DNA of 64,000 nucleotides from Lacinutrix sp. WUR7 (GCF_016864015.1 NZ_CP045067.1:3916001-3980000), one strand, 5' to 3'. Shown: positions 8,930 through 19,638, counted from the stretch's first letter. The notes: generated by a model not told the origin, from the letters alone. Numbers and translations are program-made.

Positions 8930-9475
8930 ATGAAAGATTTTTTTACCACATATAACGACCAATTAATTAATTCCTTAATTCTATTAGGAGTCTTTATAAT
9001 TATTTGGATGATTCAGAAAATTTCTATTCGTAAAATCGGAAGAAAATCTGGCATCAATGATGCGCGTATTCATTTAATTATTAGATATTCTTCGGTTACA
9101 TTATTCTTTGTTTTCGCACTTATTTTAGCTTTTATTTTTGGTGCGCAATTAGAAGAACTGGCACTAGTATTTTCTTCTGTTTTTGCAGTTATTGGTATTG
9201 CTTTATTTGCAATTTGGTCTATTTTAAGCAATATTACTTCTGGAGTAATTATGTTTTTCTCTTTTCCGTATAAAGTAGGTGATAAAATTCAAATACACGA
9301 TAAAGATTTTCCAATAGTAGCCATTATTGAAGACATTAGAGCGTTTCAATTACACCTTAGACAAGACAATGGTGATTTGGTAACGTACCCTAATAATCTC
9401 ATTTTGCAGAAGGCCGTTACCCTATTACAAAAAGATGCTATTGAAGATTTTGAACACGGCTCTGACCTTATCTAA
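8930..9475 (+). CDS. Small MscS-family mechanosensitive ion channel
   Basis: A 181-aa minimal MscS homologue. TM helices lie at about 12-30 and 50-75, then the pore-lining TM3 at about 80-105, and the beta domain SGVIMFFSFPYKVGDKIQIHDKDFPIVAIIEDIRAFQLHLRQDNGDLVTYPNNLIL. The C-terminal alpha/beta vestibule domain of full-length MscS is missing, as is usual in short flavobacterial homologues. It has its own promoter. Confidence 0.9.
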   Translation: MKDFFTTYNDQLINSLILLGVFIIIWMIQKISIRKIGRKSGINDARIHLIIRYSSVTLFFVFALILAFIFGAQLEELALVFSSVFAVIGIALFAIWSILSNITSGVIMFFSFPYKVGDKIQIHDKDFPIVAIIEDIRAFQLHLRQDNGDLVTYPNNLILQKAVTLLQKDAIEDFEHGSDLI

Positions 9476-9525
9476 ATATTAAGTTAAATAAACATTAAAA
9501 CCCGTTCTTACGCTCGTATCTTTTT

Positions 9526-9533
9526 TATATTTG
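9526..9533 (+). promoter_or_regulatory. -7 box TATATTTG of the PIG-L deacetylase gene
   Basis: Exact TAnnTTTG. It overlaps an in-frame TTG at 9531, which rules against that codon as a start and supports the ATG at 9555. Confidence 0.55.
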
Positions 9534-9554
9534 GCTCTTAAACCAACTATAATC

Positions 9555-12080
9555 ATGCGCAAGCTACTACTCTATTTTTTCATTTCTTTTTTCACCAATT
9601 CCAGCTTACTAGCACAACAACCTAAAAAACCAAATGCTTCTCAAATTTTTGAATCTATAAAAAAACTAAATTTCTTAGGATCTGTTTTATATGTTGCCGC
9701 GCATCCAGATGACGAAAACACACGTTTAATCTCGTATATGGCAAACCATGTAAAAGCAAGAACAGCATACTTATCGCTAACTCGTGGTGACGGCGGACAA
9801 AATCTTATTGGTCCAGAAATAAGAGAACTTCTTGGGGTAATTAGAACACAAGAATTACTTACTGCAAGAAATATAGATGGCGGCGAACAACGTTTTACAA
9901 GAGCAAACGATTTTGGCTACTCCAAACACCCAGACGAAACTTTGGCTATTTGGAATAAAGAAGAAGTGTTAAGCGATGTCGTTTTGGCAATTCGTCAATT
10001 TAAACCAGACGTTATTATTAATCGTTTTGACCACAGAACACCAGGAAAAACGCATGGTCACCATACCAGTTCGGCCATATTGAGCTTAGAGGCTTTTGAT
10101 ATTACTAATGATAATACGAAGTACACCAACCAACTAAAAGATACTGGTTTGTGGCAAGCACAACGTGTGTTTTTTAATACTTCATGGTGGTTTTATGGAA
10201 GTCAAGAAAAATTTGACAAAGCAGATAAAAGCAAACTCCTACATTTTGATATTGGCGAATACTACGCTTCTAGCGGATTGAGTAATACCGAAATTGCTTC
10301 ACTAAGTAGAAGTCAGCATAAATCACAAGGTTTTGGAAACACAGGTACTCGTGGTAGCCAAATGGAATATATAGAATTGATTAAAGGCGAAATGCCTTCC
10401 GATCCATCGAATGTTTTTGAAGGAATTGATACCACATGGAATCGTGTTAAAGGAGGAACAGCAATAGGAAACATTTTATACCAAGTAGAAAAAGATTACG
10501 ATTTTACAAACCCTTCTGCTTCCATCCCTGAATTATTAAAAGCATATCAATTAATTGAAAAATTAGAAGATACCCATTGGAAGAATATTAAATCGGAAGA
10601 AATTAAAAACCTCATCTATAATTGTGCAGGATTATACCTAGAAGCCGTTGCAGAAAGCAATCATGCAACAGCAAACGAAATGGTTAATTTAAATATAGAA
10701 CTTATTAATAGAGCTGCTGAAAATGTACAATTAAAAACGTTACAGATTAATAACGACGCTTCCATTTTAGAAACGCAAGTTTTAGCTAAAAATGAAAAAG
10801 TAGCACTTAAAAAATCTTTTACTGTAAATGCTAACCAAGAACCAACAACGCCATATTGGTTAACAAAAAAAGGAACACTTGGCATGTATCAAGTAGATGA
10901 TAAAAGTCTGATAGGTAAACCAGAAACTCCTCGTTATTTTAATGTTACTTTTGGTTTAAGCATAAACAATATTGCTATTAGTTTTACAAAACCTATTATA
11001 TACAAAACCAACGACCCAGTAAAAGGAGAAGTATACAAACCGTTTGAAATCATATCTGAAGCTTCCGCAAAAATTGCAGAAAAAGTAATCATTTTTGAAA
11101 ATGACAAGCAAAAAGAAATCCCTGTAATTATTAAAGCAGGAAAAGATAACCTAGAAGGTTATGTAGAAATTGCACATCCAAAAGATTGGAGTGTTTTTCC
11201 GGAAAAGCAAAAAATATCCATAGCCTATAAAGGTCAAGAACAAACATTAATATTTACAGTTATTCCTCCTAAAAATCAAAGCGAAGGATTAATAACGCCG
11301 ATGGTACATGTTGGAGAAAACACATACACCAAAGAGCTTATAGAAATAGACTACGATCATATTCCATTTCAAACGGTTTTATTACCAAGCGAAAGCAAAG
11401 TAGTACGTTTAGACATTCAGAAAAGAGGAGAAAACATTGCATATATTGAAGGTGCTGGAGATGTGGTTCCAGAAAGCTTACAGCAAATTGGTTATAACGT
11501 AGTTACTATTAATCCAGAAGACATTAATGCTGAAACATTAAGTAGGTTTGATGCTGTAGTTGTTGGTATTAGAGCATACAACACGGTAGAAACTTTAAAA
11601 TTTAAACAACAAGCTTTGTTTGATTTTGTCGCTAATGGCGGAAACATGATTGTGCAATACAACACCAACCATAGATTAAAAACAGAGGAAATTGCTCCGT
11701 ATTCTTTAGCGCTTTCTCGAGATCGTGTAACCGACGAAAATGCCAAAGTAACCTTACTAGAACCAAATCATAAGTTACTTAATTTTCCGAATAAAATAAC
11801 GGAAAAAGATTTTGAAGGCTGGACGCAAGAACGCGGTTTATATTTTCCAAACAAATGGTCTAAAGAGTTCACTCCTATTCTATCGATGCATGACAAAGGA
11901 GAATCTGCAAAAAAAGGAAGTTTACTAGTCGCAAAACATGGCAAAGGATATTATATATACACAGGATTAAGTTTCTTTAGAGAGTTTCCTGCTGGAGTTT
12001 CTGGCGCATATCGACTTTTTGCTAATATGTTAAGTATTGGGAAAGAAAATATGAATACTGAAAACGCAATAAAAAACTAA
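9555..12080 (+). CDS. Secreted PIG-L (LmbE) family deacetylase, 841 aa
   Basis: A signal peptide (MRKLLLYFFISFFTNSSLLAQ) is followed by a LmbE-type N-acetylglucosamine deacetylase domain. AAHPDDEN gives the zinc-binding His-Asp-Asp, and THGHHTSS the third ligand region. After about residue 330 come beta-rich segments and a C-terminal class I glutamine-amidotransferase-like fold (GRFDAVVVGIRAYNTVE ... NGGNMIVQYNTNH ... GKGYYIYTGLSFFREFPAGVSGAYRLFANML). It probably removes acetyl groups from extracytoplasmic glycans. It sits upstream of a transporter gene and may act with it. Confidence 0.9.
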   Translation: MRKLLLYFFISFFTNSSLLAQQPKKPNASQIFESIKKLNFLGSVLYVAAHPDDENTRLISYMANHVKARTAYLSLTRGDGGQNLIGPEIRELLGVIRTQELLTARNIDGGEQRFTRANDFGYSKHPDETLAIWNKEEVLSDVVLAIRQFKPDVIINRFDHRTPGKTHGHHTSSAILSLEAFDITNDNTKYTNQLKDTGLWQAQRVFFNTSWWFYGSQEKFDKADKSKLLHFDIGEYYASSGLSNTEIASLSRSQHKSQGFGNTGTRGSQMEYIELIKGEMPSDPSNVFEGIDTTWNRVKGGTAIGNILYQVEKDYDFTNPSASIPELLKAYQLIEKLEDTHWKNIKSEEIKNLIYNCAGLYLEAVAESNHATANEMVNLNIELINRAAENVQLKTLQINNDASILETQVLAKNEKVALKKSFTVNANQEPTTPYWLTKKGTLGMYQVDDKSLIGKPETPRYFNVTFGLSINNIAISFTKPIIYKTNDPVKGEVYKPFEIISEASAKIAEKVIIFENDKQKEIPVIIKAGKDNLEGYVEIAHPKDWSVFPEKQKISIAYKGQEQTLIFTVIPPKNQSEGLITPMVHVGENTYTKELIEIDYDHIPFQTVLLPSESKVVRLDIQKRGENIAYIEGAGDVVPESLQQIGYNVVTINPEDINAETLSRFDAVVVGIRAYNTVETLKFKQQALFDFVANGGNMIVQYNTNHRLKTEEIAPYSLALSRDRVTDENAKVTLLEPNHKLLNFPNKITEKDFEGWTQERGLYFPNKWSKEFTPILSMHDKGESAKKGSLLVAKHGKGYYIYTGLSFFREFPAGVSGAYRLFANMLSIGKENMNTENAIKN

Positions 12081-12170
12081 ACTGTCAGCCAGAGCTTATC
12101 GTAGCCTTCTTATGCAAATAAGTGAAAATTCGACAAGTTCAATTACACATCATCTTTAAAACCGACTACA

Positions 12171-12272
12171 ATGAACCAACCAAAATACAAATGGAATAAC
12201 ATGTACACCTTAGTACTTGTAGCCAACGCAGTCTATATCATTGCATTTTACTTTATAACCAAAGCACTATAA
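12171..12272 (+). CDS. Putative 33-aa single-pass membrane microprotein
   Basis: ATG-to-TAA ORF encoding 33 residues that begins MNQPKYKWNNMYTLVLV and has one hydrophobic helix (about residues 12-29) ending in Lys. It stops 3 nt before the symporter ATG at 12276, the spacing of a co-translated partner. Short subunits encoded just before SSS transporters are known (DUF4212 proteins, for example); this one is shorter and I recognise no family. Confidence 0.6.
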   Translation: MNQPKYKWNNMYTLVLVANAVYIIAFYFITKAL

Positions 12273-12275
12273 ATT

Positions 12276-14030
12276 ATGCAAACATTAGATTGGATTGTAC
12301 TTATTAGCACCTTATTACTAATTGTTGGTTATGGAACATGGCAAACACGTGGAAGTAAAAACGTTCAAGATTATTTAAGAGGAGGAAATTCTTCTAAATG
12401 GTGGACTATTGGTTTATCGGTAATGGCAACACAAGCCAGTGCAATTACCTTTCTTTCTACTCCTGGTCAAGCTTTTAATGACGGAATGGGTTTTGTGCAA
12501 TTCTATTTTGGATTACCAATAGCCATGGTGGTAATTTGCATGGTTTTTATTCCACTTTATCACAAACTGAAAGTCTATACTGCTTATGAGTTTCTAGAAA
12601 CCAGATTCGATTTAAAAACGAGAACATTAACAGCTATTTTATTTTTAATACAACGTGGTTTAGCAGCAGGAATTACCATTTTTGCGCCTGCAATTATACT
12701 ATCTGCGGTATTGGGTTGGAATTTATTATTACTAAACATCATCATTGGAGTTCTCGTAATTATTTACACCGTTTCAGGAGGAACGCGTGCAGTAAACGTG
12801 ACACAAAAGCATCAAATGGTAGTGATTTTCACAGGGATGGTAATTGCTTTTATTTTAATAATCAATAAGCTTCCTGCTGATATCAACTTTTCTAAAGCTC
12901 TACATATTGCTGGAGCTAGCGGAAAAATGGAGGTCTTAGATTTTTCTTTCAACTTAAATAATCGCTATACATTCTGGTCTGGAATTATTGGCGGAACCTT
13001 TTTAATGCTTTCGTATTTTGGTACAGACCAAAGTCAGGTGCAACGTTATTTGTCAGGAAAATCACTGAGGGAAATGCAACTTGGGTTAATATTTAATGGA
13101 TTATTAAAAGTGCCAATGCAATTCTTCATTTTGCTAGTAGGTGTCATGGTGTTTGTGTTTTATCAATTCAATCCTGCGCCAATGAATTTTAATCCTACAG
13201 CAACAGAGTTAGTTTTAAATTCGGAATATGCAGCCGAGTATAAATCCCTTCAGCTAGAACAAGAAAAAATATTTAACGACAAGCAAACTTTAATCAATAA
13301 GTATACAGATTCGGAAAGCGAACAATTAAAAAGCTACATTAACTTAGCCAATGAAGCAAGTGATGATATTAGAAACGAAGCCAAACTTTTAATCGATAAA
13401 GCTGGAGAAGCGCAACAAGTAAAAGTAGAAAGCAACGATAAAGATTATGTATTTATTCACTTTATATTAAACAACTTACCAAGAGGTTTAATCGGTCTAT
13501 TATTGGCCGTAATTTTAAGTGCAGCAATGTCTAGTACATCTAGTGAATTGAATGCATTAGCAAGTACAACAACTATAGATTTATACAAACGTAACACCAG
13601 CGAAAAGACCGAAAAAGAAATGGTTAAAACTTCTAGGTTATTTACATTAGCTTGGGGAATTATTGCTATTGGTGTAGCCTGTGTAGCCAATCTTGCCGAA
13701 AATTTAATTCAGCTAGTAAATATTATAGGTTCCATTTTTTATGGAAATGTTTTAGGGATATTCCTATTAGCCTTTTTCTTTAAGTCTGTAAAAGCAAATG
13801 CTGTTTTTGTAGCTGCTTTAATTACACAAGTACTTGTAATTGCACTGTTCATGTTAAACCAATACGAAATGATAAACCTTCCGTTTTTATGGTTAAACTT
13901 TGTGGGCTGTATGATAGTGATGGCTATTGCTTTACTTATTTCGTTTAAAGACTTAAAAAAGAATAGTAAATTCGCCTTATCTCTAATCGCAATTGCATTG
14001 TGTAGTTTTGGCTATGTAGTACTAAATTAA
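12276..14030 (+). CDS. Sodium:solute symporter (SSS family), 584 aa
   Basis: An inner-membrane Na+-coupled transporter with 13-14 predicted TM helices. Features are the N-terminal segment DYLRGGNSSKWWTIGLSVMATQASAITFLSTPGQAF and the family signature around SYFGTDQSQVQRYLSGKS. The helix after AVILSAAMSSTSSELNALASTT carries the Na2-site serine/threonine cluster. A polar, coiled-coil-like insertion of about 80 residues (310-390, rich in Glu/Lys/Asn) interrupts two TM helices. Substrate is unknown; the upstream deacetylase suggests a sugar or sialic-acid-like product. Confidence 0.93.
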   Translation: MQTLDWIVLISTLLLIVGYGTWQTRGSKNVQDYLRGGNSSKWWTIGLSVMATQASAITFLSTPGQAFNDGMGFVQFYFGLPIAMVVICMVFIPLYHKLKVYTAYEFLETRFDLKTRTLTAILFLIQRGLAAGITIFAPAIILSAVLGWNLLLLNIIIGVLVIIYTVSGGTRAVNVTQKHQMVVIFTGMVIAFILIINKLPADINFSKALHIAGASGKMEVLDFSFNLNNRYTFWSGIIGGTFLMLSYFGTDQSQVQRYLSGKSLREMQLGLIFNGLLKVPMQFFILLVGVMVFVFYQFNPAPMNFNPTATELVLNSEYAAEYKSLQLEQEKIFNDKQTLINKYTDSESEQLKSYINLANEASDDIRNEAKLLIDKAGEAQQVKVESNDKDYVFIHFILNNLPRGLIGLLLAVILSAAMSSTSSELNALASTTTIDLYKRNTSEKTEKEMVKTSRLFTLAWGIIAIGVACVANLAENLIQLVNIIGSIFYGNVLGIFLLAFFFKSVKANAVFVAALITQVLVIALFMLNQYEMINLPFLWLNFVGCMIVMAIALLISFKDLKKNSKFALSLIAIALCSFGYVVLN

Positions 14031-14053
14031 TAGAAACGTTCTAATAAAAAAAA

Positions 14054-14566
14054 CTAATCATTAATAGGAATACCTTGTGTTGTAAAAGATAAACCTTGTT
14101 GTCCGTAAGTGGTAATCATTACAGCTTCAAAATAAGGTTCTTGTGCATTATCTGGTACTAACCAATCAAAAACAAAATTGGCACCAGTTCCTCCTGATTT
14201 GTCTTTTTCAGCAATAACGATCTCAATAGCTTGCATAGGTTTTACAAAAATAGGCGCTTCAAAATACGTTCTAATTAAATCGCCTTTAGTATCATAGTAT
14301 TTCGCGTTTTGAACAAAAATGGTATCTCGCTTATTAATGTTTCTAATACTAACCGTTGCTGTTAAATCATGTGTTTTATGCTCTGTAGTACTATACACTT
14401 GGGAATAGACAGATAAATAGGTAGCACCTCTTTCTAAGGAATCACTAAGAGGTTTATTCCACTTTATGGACTCCCAATTATTAGATGGTAAAGCATCTTT
14501 TTTTTCTTGCTGGTCACATCCTAAAAGAAACAAAACTACAGCAGACAATAGTAATACATTTTTCAT
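14054..14566 (-). CDS. DUF3124 lipoprotein
   Basis: Start set at the ATG at 14566; an in-frame TTG at 14584 overlaps the upstream gene. A lipoprotein signal (MKNVLLLSAVVLFLLGCDQQ) places the lipid cysteine in LLGC. The rest is a single DUF3124 domain (ATVSIRNINKRDTIFVQNAKYYDTKGDLIRTYFEAPIFVKPMQAIEIVI). Its function is unknown. It follows ytxJ by 10 nt and is probably co-transcribed. Confidence 0.85.
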   Translation of the reverse strand: MKNVLLLSAVVLFLLGCDQQEKKDALPSNNWESIKWNKPLSDSLERGATYLSVYSQVYSTTEHKTHDLTATVSIRNINKRDTIFVQNAKYYDTKGDLIRTYFEAPIFVKPMQAIEIVIAEKDKSGGTGANFVFDWLVPDNAQEPYFEAVMITTYGQQGLSFTTQGIPIND

Positions 14567-14576
14567 ACTTAACGTT

Positions 14577-14957
14577 TTACACAAATTTACTTAAATCTAT
14601 ATCATTAATTCCTCCATGAGAAGCATAATTTACAACGTTACCATTTTTAATTACAATTAATTGCGGAGACTCATGCATGACCATGAATTTAACACCAACC
14701 TCATTAGAGATTTCTCTGTAGTTTAGTAAATCTAAATAGTATAAATCTAAATCTTTTTCGGTTAAATTATACATAGCAACAAATTGATTCATTACCATTC
14801 GGCTAATCCCACAACGCGTAGAATGTTTAAATATAACTTGTGTTTTTGTTTTAGATTTTTCTTCCATAAATTGCAACTGTTGCATATCATTTAAAGGAAT
14901 CCAAGGCAATACTTTTTCTTCTTTTGGTTTTGATGAACCGAATATTTTTTTAAACAT
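14577..14957 (-). CDS. YtxJ-like bacillithiol-system thioredoxin-fold protein (monothiol)
   Basis: A 126-aa thioredoxin-fold protein of the DUF2847/YtxJ family. FKHSTRCGISRMVM has a single active cysteine (about Cys49); MHESPQLIVIKNGNVV is the cis-Pro loop and beta strand. In bacillithiol-using bacteria such proteins are thought to remove bacillithiol from mixed disulfides. That role is inferred. Confidence 0.88.
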   Translation of the reverse strand: MFKKIFGSSKPKEEKVLPWIPLNDMQQLQFMEEKSKTKTQVIFKHSTRCGISRMVMNQFVAMYNLTEKDLDLYYLDLLNYREISNEVGVKFMVMHESPQLIVIKNGNVVNYASHGGINDIDLSKFV

Positions 14958-15235
14958 AGACGCTATTTTTATTCCTATAAAACGGAATTAATTTTAAATT
15001 AAATACTTTAATATCCATTTAATGATATTAATCATTCTTTATGTCGAAATATTTTCGAAAACTTTACTATAAGTAAACGCAATTACAGAAACAGACAAAA
15101 CGTCATCCTGATTCTGATAAAAACAGTCATTTTGTCTTACGAATAAAACTGGTAAGATTGTTGACTTATACTACTCAGAATAAAGAAAACTAAAAGACGT
15201 ACATCTTATAATAAACTATAAAACACAACATAACT

Positions 15236-17845
15236 ATGAACTTCAACAATTATACAATAAAATCACAAGAAGCCATACAACAAGCGCAACAAATTGCGCA
15301 AGGTTATGGTCACCAACAAATCGAGAATGAACACATTTTCAAAGCTATTTTTGAAGTAGACGAAAATGTTTTACCTTTTATATTAAAGAAACTGAATGTA
15401 AATGTCCCAATGCTCCAACAAATTTTAGATAAGGAGCTAGAAAGCTTCCCTAAAGTTTCAGGAGGAGATATTATGGCATCACGAGAAGCAGGAAAAATGC
15501 TAAATGAAGCATCTATTATTGCGAAGAAAATGAACGATGATTATGTTTCCATAGAACATTTAATACTTGCTATTTTTAAATCTAAAAGTAAAATCGCCCA
15601 AGTTTTAAAAGACCAAAGTGTTACCGAAAAAGGATTACAAGCAGCTATAGATGAATTACGAAAAGGAGACCGCGTGACATCACAAAGTCAGGAAGAAACC
15701 TACAACTCTTTAAATAAATACGCTAAAAACTTAAATCAATTAGCCAGAGATGGAAAATTAGATCCAGTAATTGGTCGTGATGAAGAAATACGAAGAATAC
15801 TTCAAATTTTATCTCGTAGAACCAAAAACAACCCCATTTTAGTTGGAGAACCAGGAACTGGTAAAACAGCAATTGCAGAAGGTTTAGCACATCGAATTGT
15901 AGATGGTGATATTCCTGAAAACTTAATTGACAAACAAATTTTTGCTCTAGATATGGGAGCATTAATTGCTGGTGCAAAATTTAAAGGGGAATTTGAAGAA
16001 AGACTAAAAGCAGTTATAAAAGAAGTTACAGAAAGTGACGGAAACATTGTTCTTTTTATTGATGAGATTCACACACTAGTTGGCGCTGGAGGTGGTCAAG
16101 GAGCAATGGATGCAGCAAACATTTTAAAACCTGCATTAGCTCGTGGTGAGCTTCGTGCTATTGGAGCAACCACTTTAGACGAATACCAAAAATACTTTGA
16201 AAAAGACAAAGCTTTAGAGCGTCGTTTTCAAAAAGTAATGGTTAATGAACCAGATACAGAAAGTGCTATTTCTATTTTAAGAGGAATAAAAGAAAAGTAT
16301 GAAACACACCATAAAGTGCGTATTAAAGATGAAGCGATTATTGGTGCAGTAGAGCTTTCTGAAAGATATATTACCAATCGTTATTTACCAGACAAAGCCA
16401 TTGATTTAATGGATGAAGCTGCTTCTAAATTACGTATGGAAATAAATTCTAAACCAGAAGAGTTAGATGTTTTAGATCGTAAAATCATGCAATTAGAAAT
16501 CGAAATTGAAGCGATTAAACGTGAAAAAGACGAAACGAAATTAAAGGCATTACGTGCGGACTTAGCAAATTTAAAAGAAGATCGTAACGAGATTTATGCG
16601 CAATGGAAAACCGAAAAAGACGTTGTAGATAACATTCAAACAGCGAAATCTAATATTGAAGAGTTTAAGCTGGAAGCAGAACGTGCAGAACGTGATGGCG
16701 ACTATGGTAAAGTAGCAGAAATACGTTACGGAAAAATTAAGGATGCACAAGAGCAGTTGGAGAAATTGCAAAAAGAATTGCAAGAAAATCAAAGTGAAAG
16801 CTCTTTAATTAAAGAAGAAGTTACCTATGAAGATATTGCAGATGTTGTAGCAAAATGGACAGGAATTCCTGTAACAAAAATGCTTCAAAGCGATCGTGAA
16901 AAACTTTTAAAACTGGAAGATGAATTACACAAACGTGTGGTTGGTCAAGAAGAAGCAATTGTTGCTGTAAGTGATGCTGTACGACGCTCTAGAGCTGGTT
17001 TACAAAATCCGCAAAAACCAATAGGAACCTTTTTATTCCTTGGAACAACAGGAGTTGGTAAAACAGAATTAGCAAAAGCATTAGCGGAATACCTTTTTGA
17101 TGATGAAAGTGCGATGACTAGAATAGATATGAGTGAATACCAAGAACGTCATGCAGTAAGCAGACTTGTTGGTGCACCTCCAGGATATGTTGGTTATGAT
17201 GAAGGCGGACAACTTACAGAAGCGGTACGAAGAAAACCATATTCAGTGGTGCTTTTAGACGAAATTGAAAAAGCGCATCCAGATACCTTCAATATTTTAT
17301 TACAAGTATTAGATGAAGGAAGGTTAACAGATAACAAAGGTCGTGTTGCCGATTTTAAAAACACCATAATTATTATGACCTCCAACATGGGAAGTCAGAT
17401 AATTCAAGAGCGTTTTGAAGCAACCAAGGATGTTAATTCTGCAATTGAAGCTGCAAAAGTGGATGTTTTAGCTTTATTAAAACAAACCGTAAGACCAGAG
17501 TTTTTAAACAGAATAGATGACACTATTATGTTTACACCTTTAAGCAAAGAAAACATTGTACAAATTGTAGGTTTACAGTTAAAAGGTATCACAAAAATGA
17601 TTGCACAACAAGGCATCACTTTTGATGCTACACAAGAAGCAATAAATTATTTAGCAGAAAAAGGGTATAATCCAGAATATGGAGCAAGACCAGTAAAACG
17701 AGTAATTCAGAAAGAAGTATTAAACGAATTAAGTAAGGAAATATTAGGAGGAACTGTAAGTACAGATAGTATTATTCTCTTAGATGCTTTTGATGGAGAA
17801 CTAGTTTTTAGAAACCAAAATAATTTGGTTACTGAAGAAGCATAA
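15236..17845 (+). CDS. clpB: ATP-dependent disaggregase ClpB
   Basis: An 869-aa HSP100 chaperone that extracts polypeptides from aggregates with DnaK. Clp N-domain repeats lie at 1-145. AAA-1 has Walker A GEPGTGKT near 206 and Walker [14 protein letters not shown]. The coiled-coil middle domain (about 400-530) separates ClpB from ClpA/ClpC. AAA-2 has GTTGVGKTE near 605 and [12 protein letters not shown]. Complete, single-gene unit with a strong terminator. The 278-nt upstream gap shows no perfect TAnnTTTG box and no CIRCE inverted repeat, so heat-shock control is not visible. Confidence 0.97.
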   Translation: MNFNNYTIKSQEAIQQAQQIAQGYGHQQIENEHIFKAIFEVDENVLPFILKKLNVNVPMLQQILDKELESFPKVSGGDIMASREAGKMLNEASIIAKKMNDDYVSIEHLILAIFKSKSKIAQVLKDQSVTEKGLQAAIDELRKGDRVTSQSQEETYNSLNKYAKNLNQLARDGKLDPVIGRDEEIRRILQILSRRTKNNPILVGEPGTGKTAIAEGLAHRIVDGDIPENLIDKQIFALDMGALIAGAKFKGEFEERLKAVIKEVTESDGNIVLFIDEIHTLVGAGGGQGAMDAANILKPALARGELRAIGATTLDEYQKYFEKDKALERRFQKVMVNEPDTESAISILRGIKEKYETHHKVRIKDEAIIGAVELSERYITNRYLPDKAIDLMDEAASKLRMEINSKPEELDVLDRKIMQLEIEIEAIKREKDETKLKALRADLANLKEDRNEIYAQWKTEKDVVDNIQTAKSNIEEFKLEAERAERDGDYGKVAEIRYGKIKDAQEQLEKLQKELQENQSESSLIKEEVTYEDIADVVAKWTGIPVTKMLQSDREKLLKLEDELHKRVVGQEEAIVAVSDAVRRSRAGLQNPQKPIGTFLFLGTTGVGKTELAKALAEYLFDDESAMTRIDMSEYQERHAVSRLVGAPPGYVGYDEGGQLTEAVRRKPYSVVLLDEIEKAHPDTFNILLQVLDEGRLTDNKGRVADFKNTIIIMTSNMGSQIIQERFEATKDVNSAIEAAKVDVLALLKQTVRPEFLNRIDDTIMFTPLSKENIVQIVGLQLKGITKMIAQQGITFDATQEAINYLAEKGYNPEYGARPVKRVIQKEVLNELSKEILGGTVSTDSIILLDAFDGELVFRNQNNLVTEEA

Positions 17846-17961
17846 AATGATATATTCTTTATAGAAAAAACAGTTCTATATCGAGTAAATCATAAAGTAT
17901 TGTTAACGTAAAATAAGTTAAAAGTTTATACGTTTTCATATTAAGTTGGTTAGTTAGTTGA

Positions 17962-18005
17962 AAAACAGCGCGAATCTTTTTAAAAGACGAGCGCTGTTTT
18001 TTTTT
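17962..18005 (+). terminator. Rho-independent terminator of clpB
   Basis: AAAACAGCGC (17962-17971) pairs with GCGCTGTTTT (17991-18000); the 19-nt loop contains a smaller CTTTTTAAAAG hairpin. A run of 9 T follows. Confidence 0.85.
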
Positions 18006-18024
18006 GTAACCTATGCAATACGTA

Positions 18025-19470
18025 TTAGTTTACTACCAAACGCTTAGAGGCTATTTTCTTTCCATCCACATAAAGGGTATAAAAATAAACAGCAGATTGC
18101 ATATTGTTTTTACTTAAGGTAACAGAACCATCACCAAATTGGTTAATAGGAATATCATAAACCACTTGACCTAAAGCAGAAACTACTTGAATGTTAGCAG
18201 AACTATATTTAGTTGGTATATAATAATCTATAGTTGTATTCCCTGTAAATGGATTAGGAATATTTTGATTTAATCTAATATTCTCACTTTCACCTAAAGG
18301 ACCATCAGGATTTTCAATACTTAGTGTTCCTCCACAAGCACAAGCTTCAATAATATCTAAACGAGACATTAAAGCATCAATTTGCGCTTGTTGTGCAGTA
18401 TTTACATCTTCTAAATCTGTAATTGCTGTTTGTAAAGGCACTAAAATTGGTGCTAAATCTACATCTACTGAAGTTCCTCCTTCAATAGCGATAGTTAAGG
18501 TTGTATCTGCTAAAGATGCAGAAGCTAAATTTTGATTGTCACTAGAAGGATCTACCCAATCCGTTCCATCAAAGTAATAGGTCTTATTTTCATCGGTATC
18601 ATACACCAACATTCCTGCAACAGCAGTTGCTCCTAAAGCAGTTCTACTCGCTGTTGTTAAACGATTTAATAATAAAGCTTTGTCGGTTGCAGCTAAATCT
18701 AAAGACGCATTTGCATCTGGAGTAATCGTTGCAATCCCTGCTTGACCAGCAATAAACGTATTACCAGTAATTGCTGCATTACCATTTACCTCTAATTTTT
18801 CTGAAGGTGAAGCATCCCCCAAACTAACATTACCAGTAGAGGCAATATATAGAGAATTGGTTGCTGCCTGTGGCTGTATTCTAAAAGGAAGTAAACTTCC
18901 ATTCGTAACATCTCTTACAAAAAAATTGGTTTCATTACCTGCAACATCCCAAATTTGAGGAGTCCAGCCATTAGCACCATCTTGCTCTAAACGCATAGTT
19001 GGCGTATCTCCATCTGTAACGTGTAACTCTACTACTGGAGCTGCAGTTCCTAAACCAACATTACCAGCTGCCCCTATATATAATGCATTATTTCCTGCTC
19101 CTGCTAAAACACGAAAAGGATTTGTTCCTGCCGTAGCATCATCTATTGCAAAATAATTAAGACCTCCATTACCCGTATCATTAATTGAAATTCTCCAATC
19201 ATTACCAGGGAAACTGGCACTAGCTGACGTATCATCAAAATGGATTCTTAGATTATTTTCTTTTAACCTAAAGGTATCAAAACCAAAACTTTCTGCTGAA
19301 GTAACATCAAAACCAATTGCCAAACTACCTTGAACCACTAAATCTTCGGCAATCACTTGTACACTGGTATCTACAGGAGCAAAACTACTACCTGGGTCGT
19401 CTTGTTGTGCAAATAAAGTTGGGCTAAGCGCAATGCATAGCATCAAAAAATAAGTATTTTGTTTTTTCAT
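18025..19470 (-). CDS. T9SS-exported protein with phage-fibre-like repeats, 481 aa
   Basis: A signal peptide (MKKQNTYFLMLCIALSPTLFAQ) leads into repeated motifs of the tail-fibre type (YIGAAGNVGLGTAAPVVELHV and YIASTGNVSLGDASPSEKLEV) and LLLNRLTTASR, then a heptad stretch (ITDLEDVNTAQQAQIDALMSRLDIIEACACGG) that could trimerise. The C-terminal NQNIPNPFTGNTTIDYYIP ... KRLVVN is a type A T9SS sorting domain. The protein is therefore probably a cell-surface or secreted fibre. An in-frame TTG at 19503 precedes the ATG at 19470, which opens the signal peptide. Confidence 0.85.
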   Translation of the reverse strand: MKKQNTYFLMLCIALSPTLFAQQDDPGSSFAPVDTSVQVIAEDLVVQGSLAIGFDVTSAESFGFDTFRLKENNLRIHFDDTSASASFPGNDWRISINDTGNGGLNYFAIDDATAGTNPFRVLAGAGNNALYIGAAGNVGLGTAAPVVELHVTDGDTPTMRLEQDGANGWTPQIWDVAGNETNFFVRDVTNGSLLPFRIQPQAATNSLYIASTGNVSLGDASPSEKLEVNGNAAITGNTFIAGQAGIATITPDANASLDLAATDKALLLNRLTTASRTALGATAVAGMLVYDTDENKTYYFDGTDWVDPSSDNQNLASASLADTTLTIAIEGGTSVDVDLAPILVPLQTAITDLEDVNTAQQAQIDALMSRLDIIEACACGGTLSIENPDGPLGESENIRLNQNIPNPFTGNTTIDYYIPTKYSSANIQVVSALGQVVYDIPINQFGDGSVTLSKNNMQSAVYFYTLYVDGKKIASKRLVVN

Positions 19471-19638
19471 AATATAAATTAAATTGATTATTAGCATTAG
19501 CAAGATAAATCAATTTAACAAAATAGCATTTCCTCTACCTCATAATTACTCAAAAACAAGGGTTTATACGTGGTTTAAAGTTTCAGAAACACAGCTTACA
19601 AAACCTAAATACATTTCTTCTATAGCCTATTATTTAAT

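Noticed and set aside
12276-14030. Identification of the symporter as a sialic acid or proline transporter
   Set aside because: Only general SSS motifs are visible; no substrate-specific residues could be assigned.
14958-15235. CIRCE or other heat-shock operator before clpB
   Set aside because: No TTAGCACTC inverted repeat and no perfect TAnnTTTG box were found.
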